Shown here: positions 1 through 7,737 of the stretch, piece by piece
Layout: the number at the start of each line of letters is the position of its first letter
How positions within the stretch are numbered: position 1 is the stretch's first letter
Source: Candidatus Leptofilum proximum
Lineage (GTDB): Bacteria > Chloroflexota > Anaerolineae > Promineifilales > Promineifilaceae
Direction of reading: 5' to 3'
NCBI GenBank assembly: GCA_016710325.1
Contig: JADJXK010000002.1
Span: 1,302,001 to 1,366,000, forward strand
DNA length: 64,000 bases
Translations under genes and position numbers: made by a program
The notes under the pieces: generated by a model
What the model saw: only the letters and a program-made list of their open reading frames with translations
What the model was told of the DNA's origin: nothing
The model's database searches: none

Positions 1-1042
1 AGCGGTTGAGTAAGATCTGTATCATCGCGGCCAGCGGAATTGCCATAAGCGCGCCAGCCACACCCAGCAAAGAGCTAAACGCAAAAAGCGCCAACAGGGT
101 GACAAACGGGTTAACCCCCACCGCCTGACGCATGATACGTGGCACCAGCAGACTGTTTTCCAACTGCTGAATTACAACCGTGGCGACAATGACCCAGATC
201 AACTTATCTGGACCCAGCGACAGGGCCACCAGTGCCGCCGGAATGGCCCCGAGCAGCGGCCCAATGAGCGGGACCGCCTCCATGATGCCAGCCACAAACG
301 CCAGCACCAGAACATAGGGCAGGCCAATGAGCCAGTAAGCCACCAGCGCCATGAGGCCCACAATCAACATCAAGACGCCCTGCCCGGCAAGGTAGGCACT
401 CACCTTTGTTTCCATCGCCGCAATAATTTCGCTAATGCTCTCGCGTTGATCCCTCGGTGGCAGCAGCAGCAAGGAGCGGAGAGTACGCGGCCCATCAAGG
501 GTCCAGTAAGCCGCCAAAAGCAGAATGACAACGGCCGTAAAGAATCCATTCGCCACCGAGGCCACATAACCCAATACCTGTCCCGCCGAATCTAGTATCT
601 CCTGTCCCGTCTGCTGCACCGGGTCCAGGATTGATAAAGCATCGGGCAGAATCGCTCTCAGAACCACCGTCAATTGATTCGGATTCTCAAGCGTCCAGCC
701 GTACACGCTTTGGTAATAACCAGGTATAGCGGCTGCAATTGTGGTGCTTTGCTCGGCAATCAGGGGGAATAACAACAGCACGAAGCCAGTGAGCAAGGCC
801 AGCAGCAGCAGATACACCAGGCTGACGCCCGCTTTCTGGGGCAGCCCGCGCCGCTGGAGCCAAAGCACCATTGGCCTGAGGATGGTGCCAATCACCACCG
901 CCACAAACAAGATGAAAATGACCTGGTAAAAGCGATAGAGCAGCCAGAAGCTCAGGCCAACGGCCGTGAGGACAAGCGTAGCCCAGGCAACCCGCCAGAA
1001 CGTCCAGTTAGCCAGGGGTGCAGGTGAAGAAGGTGTCATCAT
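1..1042 (-). CDS. AI-2E family transporter / PerM-like permease (3' end cut by window edge)
   Basis: Polytopic membrane protein of the AI-2E (PerM) exporter family. These proteins export small molecules or act as Na+/H+ antiporters; the substrate here is unknown. I translated it from the minus strand. After the paired start codons MM and a short soluble lead there is a hydrophobic hairpin, then the long extracytoplasmic helical segment typical of the family (about residues 100-200). The conserved C-terminal membrane block follows, including EAVPLIGPLLGAIPA and VVIQQLENSLLVPRIM. About 347 codons are visible and the last helices lie beyond position 1. The first of two adjacent ATGs was taken as start; no strong ribosome site is visible. 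It lies 27 bp downstream of the cupin gene on the same strand, so co-transcription is possible. Confidence 0.88.
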   Translation of the reverse strand, partial: MMTPSSPAPLANWTFWRVAWATLVLTAVGLSFWLLYRFYQVIFILFVAVVIGTILRPMVLWLQRRGLPQKAGVSLVYLLLLALLTGFVLLLFPLIAEQSTTIAAAIPGYYQSVYGWTLENPNQLTVVLRAILPDALSILDPVQQTGQEILDSAGQVLGYVASVANGFFTAVVILLLAAYWTLDGPRTLRSLLLLPPRDQRESISEIIAAMETKVSAYLAGQGVLMLIVGLMALVAYWLIGLPYVLVLAFVAGIMEAVPLIGPLLGAIPAALVALSLGPDKLIWVIVATVVIQQLENSLLVPRIMRQAVGVNPFVTLLALFAFSSLLGVAGALMAIPLAAMIQILLNR

Positions 1043-1069
1043 CTCGTTAAAGGAAGCGACCGGAAAACT

Positions 1070-1408
1070 TTATCTGTGCCATGGCGCTTCGGGAACGCCA
1101 TGCAGAAAGGCGACAAAAACCAGGTCTTCAGCATCGGCGCGAATGGCGTGTGGCTCGCCTGTGTCCAAAATCAACAGCGTGCCAGGGCCAAAACGTTGTT
1201 CCTGCCCATCACCGCCGGAAAAAAGCCCCGTCCCGGCGAGGATCATAATATAGACGGGGGAATGGGGAGCTGTATGTTCTTGTTGAACGGATTGGCCGGG
1301 TTTGAGCGTGAATCGTAAGATACGGCCGTTTTCGTCCACAAAAAGTGGTTCAGCAAAGGGATCCTTATCGTGAAAAACCCAGTTGTCGTGTAAGGGGATA
1401 GCTAACAT
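1070..1408 (-). CDS. small single-domain cupin protein
   Basis: A protein of about 112 aa with one cupin beta-barrel. The first conserved motif appears as PGQSVQQEHTAPHSPVYIMILAGTG and the second as GTLLILDTGEPHAIRA. The histidines at HTAPHSP and EPHA could bind a metal. Such stand-alone cupins are either small metalloenzymes or sensor-like proteins, and the substrate cannot be read from the sequence. The start at 1408 was chosen because AAGGAA lies a few bases before that ATG; a further upstream in-frame start would add 12 residues with no homology-like content. It sits between the YtxH-like gene and the permease on the same strand. Confidence 0.75.
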   Translation of the reverse strand: MLAIPLHDNWVFHDKDPFAEPLFVDENGRILRFTLKPGQSVQQEHTAPHSPVYIMILAGTGLFSGGDGQEQRFGPGTLLILDTGEPHAIRADAEDLVFVAFLHGVPEAPWHR

Positions 1409-1456
1409 AAATGTATTCCTTGTGTTTCTGGCTCCGGTCGACACTTAAACGGGTAA

Positions 1457-1846
1457 TCAGGCTTTGTGAACGGCCGTTTTTCCAGCTTCAATCACCGGTC
1501 CCCAACGATCTTTTTGGTCACCAAGCGCATCTTGGACGCGCTCTTGAAGATCTTCAACCTGCTCGTGGATACTCGTCGAGACCTGGTTCGCTTTATCCTG
1601 AACCTGCTCAACCTTGTGTTTTACCGTTTTGGCCGTTTGCTTGCGCACTTTCTGGCCCTTCCGCAGGAGCTGTTTGCGGGTCTTTTTACCTGATTGCGGC
1701 GCCATCAGCAGCATCACCCCCGCCCCAGCTACGCTGCCCAGCAGGAGTCCGCCTACAAACAAAAAACCGGCTAAAAAACCACTTAATTGTTCCTGACCTG
1801 ATTCTCGTTGTGAGGTTCTCACTTCAGATATTCGTTTTTGGGACAT
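1457..1846 (-). CDS. YtxH-like membrane-anchored stress protein
   Basis: A protein of about 129 aa with a short basic N-terminus and one glycine-rich transmembrane segment (LAGFLFVGGLLLGSVAGAG, about residues 24-42). A highly charged Lys/Gln/Glu-rich tail follows (about residues 55-125) and is predicted to be helical or coiled coil. This is the YtxH architecture, a family often induced by general stress in Gram-positive bacteria with no known enzymatic role. The start at 1846 follows an AGAGGTA ribosome site. It is one of three small stress-type genes in a row here (with GlsB/YeaQ-like and CsbD), which supports a shared stress or envelope role. Confidence 0.75.
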   Translation of the reverse strand: MSQKRISEVRTSQRESGQEQLSGFLAGFLFVGGLLLGSVAGAGVMLLMAPQSGKKTRKQLLRKGQKVRKQTAKTVKHKVEQVQDKANQVSTSIHEQVEDLQERVQDALGDQKDRWGPVIEAGKTAVHKA

Positions 1847-1941
1847 TTTTAGTACCTCTTTGTATTCACCCTCCCGAAGGATTTGCCCTCTGGGAGGGTG
1901 GTAACTCACCAGCGACCGGCTGGGTCTTCATATCAATACGG

Positions 1942-2217
1942 TTAACGCCGGCGCAGCCCACCCCCACGCAAGAGGCTGACAAGCGCCAAAAGAATGATGG
2001 CACCTACCAATGACACCAGCAGGCCCGGTAAACTAAAGTTGTTTTGATTAATAGTGGCAATGCCGAGCAGAGGTGTCAGCACCAGGCCCGCCACAAATGC
2101 CCCCACAATACCAACGATCACATTGAGCAACATACCTTGCTGCCCGTTTGTTTTCATCACAACGCTGGCTGCCCAGCCAACGAGACCGCCAACGATAAGC
2201 CAAATAATAAAATTCAT
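1942..2217 (-). CDS. GlsB/YeaQ/YmgE family small membrane protein
   Basis: A 91-aa protein with three hydrophobic segments and the family signature GLVGWAASVVM near the N-terminus. It continues with GMLLNVIVGIVGAFVAGLVL and a last hydrophobic stretch ending in an Arg-rich tail. The GlsB/YeaQ/YmgE (transglycosylase-associated) family is linked to general stress, but the molecular function is unknown. The start at 2217 is preceded by a purine-rich GAAGGAAAG site; the longer open frame upstream of it has no family resemblance. Flanked by YtxH-like and CsbD genes on the same strand. Confidence 0.88.
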   Translation of the reverse strand: MNFIIWLIVGGLVGWAASVVMKTNGQQGMLLNVIVGIVGAFVAGLVLTPLLGIATINQNNFSLPGLLVSLVGAIILLALVSLLRGGGLRRR

Positions 2218-2368
2218 CTTTTTCTTTCCTTCAAGTGTGGGGGGGAACACATTGTTCGTGTTTCCACCCCTAGTTAGTACACCGCTTCCCAAATAGAGAA
2301 GCTGCTGCTGCCGTAGCAGAGGTTTCAGCCCGTAACTTAGTTTGAAAGTCAGGGCACGCACCCAGGTT

Positions 2369-2575
2369 CTACTCAATCTTTGCCGCTTCTAGCCGCCGAT
2401 TGATTTCTTCTGCAGCGTGCTCTTTGGTGTAACCATATTTCTGTTGGAGCAAACCAATCAGCTGGTCAACTTTGCCACCGACCTGTTCCAAATCGTCATC
2501 GGTGAGTTTGCCCCACCATTCTTTGATCTGGCCTCTCATCTCTTTCCATTTACCTTCAAATACATCCTGGTTCAT
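2369..2575 (-). CDS. CsbD family stress response protein
   Basis: A 68-aa hydrophilic protein with the full CsbD pattern: an N-terminal MNQDVFEGKWKEMRGQIKE, then WWGKLTDDDLEQVGGK, then a helical tail containing GYTKEHAAEEINRR. CsbD proteins are small and abundant, controlled by general-stress sigma factors in Bacillus and common in many phyla; the biochemical role is unknown. Length is normal for the family. It is transcribed with the neighbouring GlsB-like and YtxH-like genes. The gap to the downstream gene (about 150 bp) could hold a promoter or terminator, but nothing specific was seen. Confidence 0.92.
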   Translation of the reverse strand: MNQDVFEGKWKEMRGQIKEWWGKLTDDDLEQVGGKVDQLIGLLQQKYGYTKEHAAEEINRRLEAAKIE

Positions 2576-2770
2576 AGGTATGATCCTCCGGGGTCTTTTC
2601 GGTTGAGAACTTTTTTGGGGGTAAGAATTTGCAGATTTTCTTATCTACAAATCATACAGTGGAATCTCTTTTACCACATCGGCGGGTCAGCGGAGAATTA
2701 GCTCCGCCAGTTGGGGGAGAAATGCGGGGAGAAGGGGTAAATTTGAGGGTTTTGGGGAGGCAACGGCCGT

Positions 2771-3412
2771 TCAGTCAACCAGATGATGGCGCACGGCCAG
2801 GGCAGCCGCTTCCGTACGGCTGGTAACATCCAGCTTCGCCAGGATATTGCTCACATGTGATTTAATCGTCGAAGGACTCACCACAAGCTTTTCAGCGATC
2901 TCGGTATTATTCAACCCCTCGACCAGCAGCCGCAGCACCTCATGCTCGCGGTCCGTTAAGTCAGCGCCGGGCGCTGTTGGTTGTGTGGCCGCCTGGATGA
3001 GTCCCTGCGTCACTTCTGAAGCCACCGTTGCCTGCCCTGCATGGGCAGAGCGAATCGCCCGGGCCAGCTCATCAGCAGAGATATCCTTGAGCAAATAGCC
3101 GATGGCGCCCGCCTGCAGCGCGCTCTGCACCAGCTTCGCCTCCTTAAAACTGGTCAGGGCTATCACCTGCACCGTAGGGAACTGCTGGCGGATCAGGCGG
3201 GTGGCGGTCACGCCATCCATATCTGGCATGACCATATCCATGAGTATCACATCAGGTAAAAGGCGTGCGCACAGTTCAATGGCCTCCTCCCCACTGTCCG
3301 CTTCCCCCACCAGTTCCAGGTTGTCAGAAATCTGCAAAAAGGTCGCCAGGCCGCGGCGAACCATCGTGTGATCATCCACAAGCATAACGCGGATCGGTTG
3401 AGAAGGGGTCAT
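2771..3412 (-). CDS. NarL/FixJ-type response regulator
   Basis: A DNA-binding response regulator of 213 aa. The receiver domain (about residues 6-125) has the acidic pair in VMLVDDH, the phospho-acceptor Asp in ILMDMVMPDMDG, the conserved Thr/Ser in ALTSF and the Lys in YLLKD. The LuxR-type helix-turn-helix (about residues 145-205) carries LTDREHEVLRLL and STIKSHVSNILAKL. The start at 3412 follows GGAGGCAGC only 8 bp after the kinase stop codon, so the two are translationally close partners. Target genes are unknown; the adjacent stress genes are candidates by position only. Confidence 0.95.
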   Translation of the reverse strand: MTPSQPIRVMLVDDHTMVRRGLATFLQISDNLELVGEADSGEEAIELCARLLPDVILMDMVMPDMDGVTATRLIRQQFPTVQVIALTSFKEAKLVQSALQAGAIGYLLKDISADELARAIRSAHAGQATVASEVTQGLIQAATQPTAPGADLTDREHEVLRLLVEGLNNTEIAEKLVVSPSTIKSHVSNILAKLDVTSRTEAAALAVRHHLVD

Positions 3413-3420
3413 GCTGCCTC

Positions 3421-4245
3421 CTATGGTGGGGCGTTTAGCCAACTTATCTTGATTTTTGTCCCGTGGCCAGACTGGCTAGCGACCGACAGCAGCGCGCCAA
3501 TGGCCTCGGCCCGTTCCTGCATGATGTTCAGACCATAATGGCCAGGCGGCACCTGGGCCGGATCGAAGCCTCGCCCATCATCGTAGATAGTTAACTCGGC
3601 TAAGTCCGTCTCATAGTGCAGCTGCATCATCACCTGGCTGGCCCGGGCATGTTTGGCAATGTTATTCAATCCTTCCTGGCAGAGCCGGTAGATTGCTACC
3701 TGCACTTCGGTGGGTAAGGTGCCTTTTCCTTTTATGGTCAAAGCGATGGGGATATTTGTCCGCCCCGTGAATGCGTCGCTTAACTGGCGCAGCAGATCGC
3801 CCAAATCACTATCGATGATAACCAAGGGCTGGAGTTCAACGAGTAAACCGCGCATCTCAGCGATGGCTCCGCGCGTTAACCGCCGCAGTTCTTCAAGCGA
3901 CTGTTTGCCCTCATCTGGGTTCCGCTCCCAGACTCGCGGCAACACTTCAGCAATAAGGCTGGCCGAAAAGAGGGATTGATTGACCGCATCATGCAGATTT
4001 TGCGCCAGGCGCTGGCGCTCTTGCAGGGTGGCCTGCGTCCGCTCCTGGGCCGCCGCTTGCAGCTGGCGCGCCTGGTTGTGCGCTTCAACGGCCGTCAGCG
4101 CCGTCTGTATTTCTTGCAGCAGCAGTTGTTCTGGAGAACCTTCAGGCCACTGCTCGGGCCGGAGGGCAGGCCGCGTCTCTGGCTCCAGGGCCATCTGTTG
4201 GAATAGGCGGGATAAGTACGCGTAATATTTATCTTGAATTGACAT
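3421..4245 (-). CDS. HisKA_3-type sensor histidine kinase (cytoplasmic)
   Basis: A kinase of about 274 aa without obvious transmembrane segments. An N-terminal Gln/Glu-rich helical region (about residues 1-85) leads into the HisKA_3 dimerisation domain, with the phospho-His in RQRLAQNLHDAVNQSLF. The HATPase_c domain shows the N-box EGLNNIAKHA, the G1 box DDGRGFDP and GHYGLNIMQERA. It is the cognate kinase of the regulator 8 bp downstream. The start at 4245 (MSIQDKYYAY) was preferred over an upstream in-frame start that would add 15 residues of low-information sequence; neither has a strong ribosome site. The signal sensed is unknown. Confidence 0.92.
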   Translation of the reverse strand: MSIQDKYYAYLSRLFQQMALEPETRPALRPEQWPEGSPEQLLLQEIQTALTAVEAHNQARQLQAAAQERTQATLQERQRLAQNLHDAVNQSLFSASLIAEVLPRVWERNPDEGKQSLEELRRLTRGAIAEMRGLLVELQPLVIIDSDLGDLLRQLSDAFTGRTNIPIALTIKGKGTLPTEVQVAIYRLCQEGLNNIAKHARASQVMMQLHYETDLAELTIYDDGRGFDPAQVPPGHYGLNIMQERAEAIGALLSVASQSGHGTKIKISWLNAPP

Positions 4246-4418
4246 AAGGTTAGCTTCGCGAACGCCCCAGACTGAGGGTTCTCTAGACAAAAACGGCCGT
4301 TTCAGTGTGCTTTTGTTACGGGTAGTAGGTGTTAACGGAAACGGCCGTAACCGTCACGTTGGTTAATCCTAATATTAGAGAGAGTAGCGTAATTTTTAAT
4401 AAAGTCCATCCAGATACT

Positions 4419-4675
4419 TTATTCGAGGAAATTACGGGTCTTTGGGATGTGGAGCTTCTTCTTTTTAGACAGCGTCACGCGCAGCAGGGTAATGAGCGCC
4501 GCAGGCAGTCCTTTGCCCGACACATCGTCCACGATCACGTAACGGTCACGTAAATGTGGTCATCATCCAGGGGAAACGCATCACAAAAATCACCGCCGAC
4601 GTGCCGGGCCAGTTCCATCAAAGCAAACACGTCTACCTGGGGATGGTCGGCGGACAGCGGGAATTCTTTCAGTCC
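4419..4675 (-). pseudogene. truncated SpoIIE-type PP2C phosphatase fragment
   Basis: Reading the minus strand gives a run very like the start of a SpoIIE/RsbU-type PP2C phosphatase domain: FPLSADHPQVDVFALMELAR, then HVGGDFCDAFPLDDDHIYV. After a frame change it continues with VDDVSGKGLPAALITLL and a short lysine-rich tail to a stop. The GGDF and DDVSGKG metal-binding motifs are recognisable. The N-terminal sensory part and the C-terminal half are missing, and a frameshift with loss of a few bases sits between the two motif blocks. The upstream break falls about 50 bp from the tRNA-like repeat at 4725, consistent with disruption by insertion. Confidence 0.7.
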
Positions 4676-4724
4676 TCACACCCCGGTACGCGGCGTGCTG
4701 TACGCCTGGCGGCACCTCCTGTTC

Positions 4725-4759
4725 GTCGGTTCGAATCCCGCTGCCCCGACAGATGTGGA
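4725..4759 (+). repeat. tRNA-Pro-like 3'-end fragment, copy 1
   Basis: Contains GGTTCGAATCCCGCTGCCCC followed by GACA. This reads as the T-arm loop, acceptor 3' strand (TGCCCCG), discriminator A and a partial CCA, as at the 3' end of a tRNA with 5' end CGGGGCA, typical of tRNA-Pro. No anticodon arm or 5' half is present upstream. Two other copies on the same strand at 33481 and 45644 share this block and the following GAAAACGGCCG. The T-stem here has a C-C mismatch, so it is a remnant and not a functional tRNA. Confidence 0.7.
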
Positions 4760-4779
4760 AAACGGCCGATTTTTGCTTG

Positions 4780-4990
4780 CTGAGGAAAGGTTGATAAATG
4801 CGAGGGAGCGAAGGATGTCGGGCACTTACGTGAAAATGATTATGATTTACCAAAACACCACGTTATTCGCCATTTGGTCTTGAATTTGCTCCGGCAGGAC
4901 AAGCACAGCAAGTTGGGTCTCGAAAACAAACGACTACGTTGTGGTTGGGATACTCAATATCGCTCTGACCTACTGAACGGCATCACCTCT
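4780..4990 (+). pseudogene. ISAs1-family transposase C-terminal remnant
   Basis: One plus-strand frame gives the C-terminal signature of ISAs1-type DDE transposases: a VGHLRENDYDLPKHH block, then VIRHLVLNLLRQDKH, then LENKRLRCGWD. The family pattern is 'IRHLALNLLKQ...KRLKAGW'. There is no start codon, no catalytic DDE region and no intact terminal inverted repeat nearby, so only the last roughly 65 codons of a dead element survive. It lies between the tRNA-like fragment and the end of the contractile-injection gene cluster, marking the left boundary of that island. Confidence 0.7.
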
Positions 4991-5195
4991 TTATGTAAGT
5001 TTCATCCGACTGCTCTAGGGGATCCACAGGTTGTTCTTCTGCCAATATCTCTTCCATTACCTGAATCGCACCGCTGATACGCAGCATTGTCTGTTGTAAA
5101 TTAACCTGTTTAGTTTCTAATTCAGCCAACATCTTCTGGCCGGCTTCAAATTCAGTTTTTAAGGCCTTCAATCGTTCTTCCAATTGTTTCTTCAT
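4983..5195 (-). CDS. small coiled-coil protein at the end of the eCIS cluster
   Basis: A 70-aa, strongly charged protein predicted to be almost entirely helical: MKKQLEERLKALKTEFEAGQ and onward with heptad-like spacing, then LQQTMLRISGAIQVMEEILA. No family is recognised beyond resemblance to generic coiled-coil proteins. The start at 5195 follows AAAAGGAAAAC; an in-frame ATG 18 bp upstream overlaps that ribosome site and is less likely. It is the last gene of the minus-strand eCIS series, 55 bp after the fibre gene, so it may be a fibre chaperone or simply a hitch-hiker. Its 3' end overlaps the ISAs1 remnant. Confidence 0.55.
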   Translation of the reverse strand: MKKQLEERLKALKTEFEAGQKMLAELETKQVNLQQTMLRISGAIQVMEEILAEEQPVDPLEQSDETYIKR

Positions 5196-5250
5196 GTTTT
5201 CCTTTTTCCTCACTTATCTGCAGGACATTGTCTTGCTCGTTTAAGAGTCC

Positions 5251-7053
5251 CTACTCTGATTGTCTCAAACTATTTAAGTGCATCGTTAAATCTTGTACAG
5301 TCGCCTCTAGTTCCTTAAAAGCTTCAATCAGAATAACCGGCAGTAGTTCATACCTGATTCCCTTATAACCAGACTCATCTGTACTTACTAGGTCAGGCAG
5401 TACCTCTTCTACTTCCTGGGCGATTAATCCTGGATAGACACCGGACAAATTGTTGTATATTTTTTCTCGTTCGGCCCGCCGTAATCTCTCATTTTCTTCT
5501 TCGGTTTGGCCTGGACCGGGAAAAATCGTTTCGTCTATCCACTTGCTATTACGTTCCAGGGCTTCTTCATTCCAGCGAAACGTAACACCACGCAAATTCT
5601 TGATTATAGCGGTTGCATTATTTAATGGTTGTATTTTTTCTTTCAACCTAATGTCAGAGTCCCAAAGTGCATAAGAATAAATCCATTGTCCAGTAACAAG
5701 GGAACCTTTGGCAAGCTTATTATAGCTACCAGCAATTTTTAGATAAATATTCTCATCGATATAAATACTTCCTCCAATTTTCAAGTTGCCTGCCACATCC
5801 AGTCGCTCGCTGGGTGCAGCAGTGCCAATTCCTACGTTGCCGTTATTGGTCACAACAAGACGCCAGCCATTTCCATTCCAAATACCAGCTTTATTTTCGA
5901 AACCACCGAACAAACGATCCGAGCCAATCCAAAGCCCACCGTCATTATTGTTTGACCGGATGCGGCCGTTAACTACCAGATCCACATTCTGACCTCCTCC
6001 CCCAACAATTTCTAATTTCGAAGAGGGATTTTCGGTGCCAATACCCACATTACCCCCCTGAACATTGAGATAGGTGTTGTTTTTACTGTAGTAATTGACA
6101 TAGGTTGCATAATTACCGTCGCGGGCATCAAGGTGCAAATTACCGTTTGTGGCAGCGACAGAAGCATGGCTGGTTACCCGGCCATTGCCCCCAACCTGTA
6201 AATATGCCCCCCAGCCCGAGTTTGGCCCATAATATGTGTAATTGTCGCCTGAGAGATGCAAGGCAGCCTCCGGAGTGGAAGTGCCTACACCAATCATACC
6301 ATTCACACTTAAAATACCGGGAACGTTAACCATCCCGTTCTTGTTTTGCCCGGCGATTGTCAAGAGTGTATTCGTTGGATCTTCCTGTCCATAACGCAAT
6401 TTAATACTACCGTCTTCATCCATCACCCACGACGCGCCATCTCCTGGCCCAGGCAGCCGCAGGCCAGAATAAATGCGCGGACCACTTACCGTTACCTGTC
6501 CGTTGGCGCTGATTTGCAGCCGCGTTAGCAGCAACGGAGTTGGCCGGGTAGCCACATATTCATCCCACGGCGGCCGATCATAGTTATCATCCGATCCAAG
6601 CAACTCGTTGGCCAGAAACAAAAAAGGCGCCTCTTGCCAGCGCGTTTCACCTTGCAATCCCTGCTCACCTTGCTGCAAATCAACTGGCACCTGGCAGTAA
6701 GCCAAATAGAGGTACTGTTCACTCTGGCCAGGTACAGGCGGGATGGCAAACGGCTCTGCCGCCGGGCGAATAATCACCTCGCCACCCTGGTTAAACTGCG
6801 TCCGGCTATCTGTCATCACGAGCATGTGCCCTTGCAAATCAACGGCCGTTCCCGCCGTTATCGAAAGCGTATCGCCGGTTACCGTCACCTCCAGCCCCTC
6901 GACAATGCCCGCCACCTGCAGCGACCGCCCTAAGCGAGCCTGCCTGTCCAGATGATAATTTTGCTCATCAATAAAATCCTGGTCCTGCAAAAATTGGCCG
7001 TCATAAAAGCGTACGCGTTTGCTGATCTGATTTGGCCTGGTGTAATTACTCAT
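5251..7053 (-). CDS. eCIS tail fibre with C-terminal peptidase S74 chaperone domain
   Basis: A 600-aa fibre-like protein. The N-terminal 200 residues (starting MSNYTRPNQISKRVRFYDGQ) form a baseplate-attachment type region. A beta-rich shaft follows (about 240-450) with repeated GVGTSTPEAALHLSG / VGIGTENPSSKLEIVG / VGIGTAAPSERLDVAG motifs, then an S74 intramolecular chaperone from about residue 460. The S74 autocleavage dyad is visible as SDIRLK, Ser466 and Lys471, followed by LIAQEVEEVLPDLV and a C-terminal coiled coil. In phage endosialidases and related fibres this domain trimerises the shaft and then cuts itself off. It overlaps the preceding tail gene by 4 bp (ATGA), so it is translated with the baseplate genes. 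It probably binds the target cell surface. Confidence 0.9.
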   Translation of the reverse strand: MSNYTRPNQISKRVRFYDGQFLQDQDFIDEQNYHLDRQARLGRSLQVAGIVEGLEVTVTGDTLSITAGTAVDLQGHMLVMTDSRTQFNQGGEVIIRPAAEPFAIPPVPGQSEQYLYLAYCQVPVDLQQGEQGLQGETRWQEAPFLFLANELLGSDDNYDRPPWDEYVATRPTPLLLTRLQISANGQVTVSGPRIYSGLRLPGPGDGASWVMDEDGSIKLRYGQEDPTNTLLTIAGQNKNGMVNVPGILSVNGMIGVGTSTPEAALHLSGDNYTYYGPNSGWGAYLQVGGNGRVTSHASVAATNGNLHLDARDGNYATYVNYYSKNNTYLNVQGGNVGIGTENPSSKLEIVGGGGQNVDLVVNGRIRSNNNDGGLWIGSDRLFGGFENKAGIWNGNGWRLVVTNNGNVGIGTAAPSERLDVAGNLKIGGSIYIDENIYLKIAGSYNKLAKGSLVTGQWIYSYALWDSDIRLKEKIQPLNNATAIIKNLRGVTFRWNEEALERNSKWIDETIFPGPGQTEEENERLRRAEREKIYNNLSGVYPGLIAQEVEEVLPDLVSTDESGYKGIRYELLPVILIEAFKELEATVQDLTMHLNSLRQSE

Positions 7054-7733
7054 TCACTTTCTCCTTCACTGTCCATGGTACCGGTTCCTAAAAGCGTATT
7101 TTTGCCCAGGCGGAGCACGTGTTCGTTCAGCTTGCCACTCAGCTCCTCAGACAGAAGGCGCATGGTAGGCACCCGAATTTGCAGGCCGTAAAAAGTATGG
7201 GCCGGTTTTTCCTGCTCAATAATGGCGCTGGCAATCGCCTGCTTGCGCCGCAGCTCATTAAGATCGCGATCGTTGAGCGAAATTGCCACCTGAAAGAAGT
7301 GGGCCGGCGGCGCAAAGCCAAAATCCTGCTCATCGTCATAAATGGTGATGGGCACACTTTCCCCTAAATAAATCTGTAAAATTTTCTGCAGCCCCAGCTT
7401 GGTGCCCCGCAGCCGGTAAAGCGGCACAATTTGGCGGATAAATTGGCGCTGCTGCGCTTCGGACAAATCTTCGCGCAGGGTAAGCGCTGCCCAACTGGCC
7501 AGCCAGGGCAAAAATTCGCTGGGCGCCTGCTGCACATCTTCACCCGAGATAACCGGTTTAAGATAAGAGTGGCTTTGTTCAATGATCGTTTCTAACGCAA
7601 GCTGGTTATCCTCTGGCGCCGCTCGGCTCAAGACACGTTCAAAGGCGCGCAAAAATTGCCCCAAAAAAGGGGTTTCCTGAAAGATAGCCGGCAAATATTC
7701 AACATAGCTGCTGGGCGGTGTGGCTTCACTCAT
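7050..7733 (-). CDS. tail protein I-like baseplate protein (TIGR02242 type)
   Basis: A 227-aa protein with the phage tail protein I layout: an N-terminal YVEYLPAIFQETPFLGQFLR block, a central FLPWLASWAALTLREDLSE block and RRLRGTKLGLQKILQIYLG-like sequence (seen as YRLRGTKLGLQKILQIYLG). These match the TIGR02242 family found next to baseplate J in contractile injection loci. It should bridge the J-type baseplate proteins and the fibre. It overlaps the fibre gene by 4 bp and lies 4 bp after the upstream J-like gene, so it sits inside one tight operon. Confidence 0.88.
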   Translation of the reverse strand: MSEATPPSSYVEYLPAIFQETPFLGQFLRAFERVLSRAAPEDNQLALETIIEQSHSYLKPVISGEDVQQAPSEFLPWLASWAALTLREDLSEAQQRQFIRQIVPLYRLRGTKLGLQKILQIYLGESVPITIYDDEQDFGFAPPAHFFQVAISLNDRDLNELRRKQAIASAIIEQEKPAHTFYGLQIRVPTMRLLSEELSGKLNEHVLRLGKNTLLGTGTMDSEGESE

Positions 7734-7737
7734 TGGC

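Noticed and set aside
966..2376. Long plus-strand frames opposite the permease, cupin and stress genes (for example 1411-2013)
   Set aside because: They lie antisense to genes with clear family motifs and have no ribosome sites or recognisable domains.
4590..4853. Open frames antisense to the tRNA-like fragments (peptides with VGAARFEP or GAAEFEP)
   Set aside because: These peptides are the well-known antisense translation of tRNA 3' ends and do not indicate real proteins; the same happens at 33428-33661 and 45508-45750.
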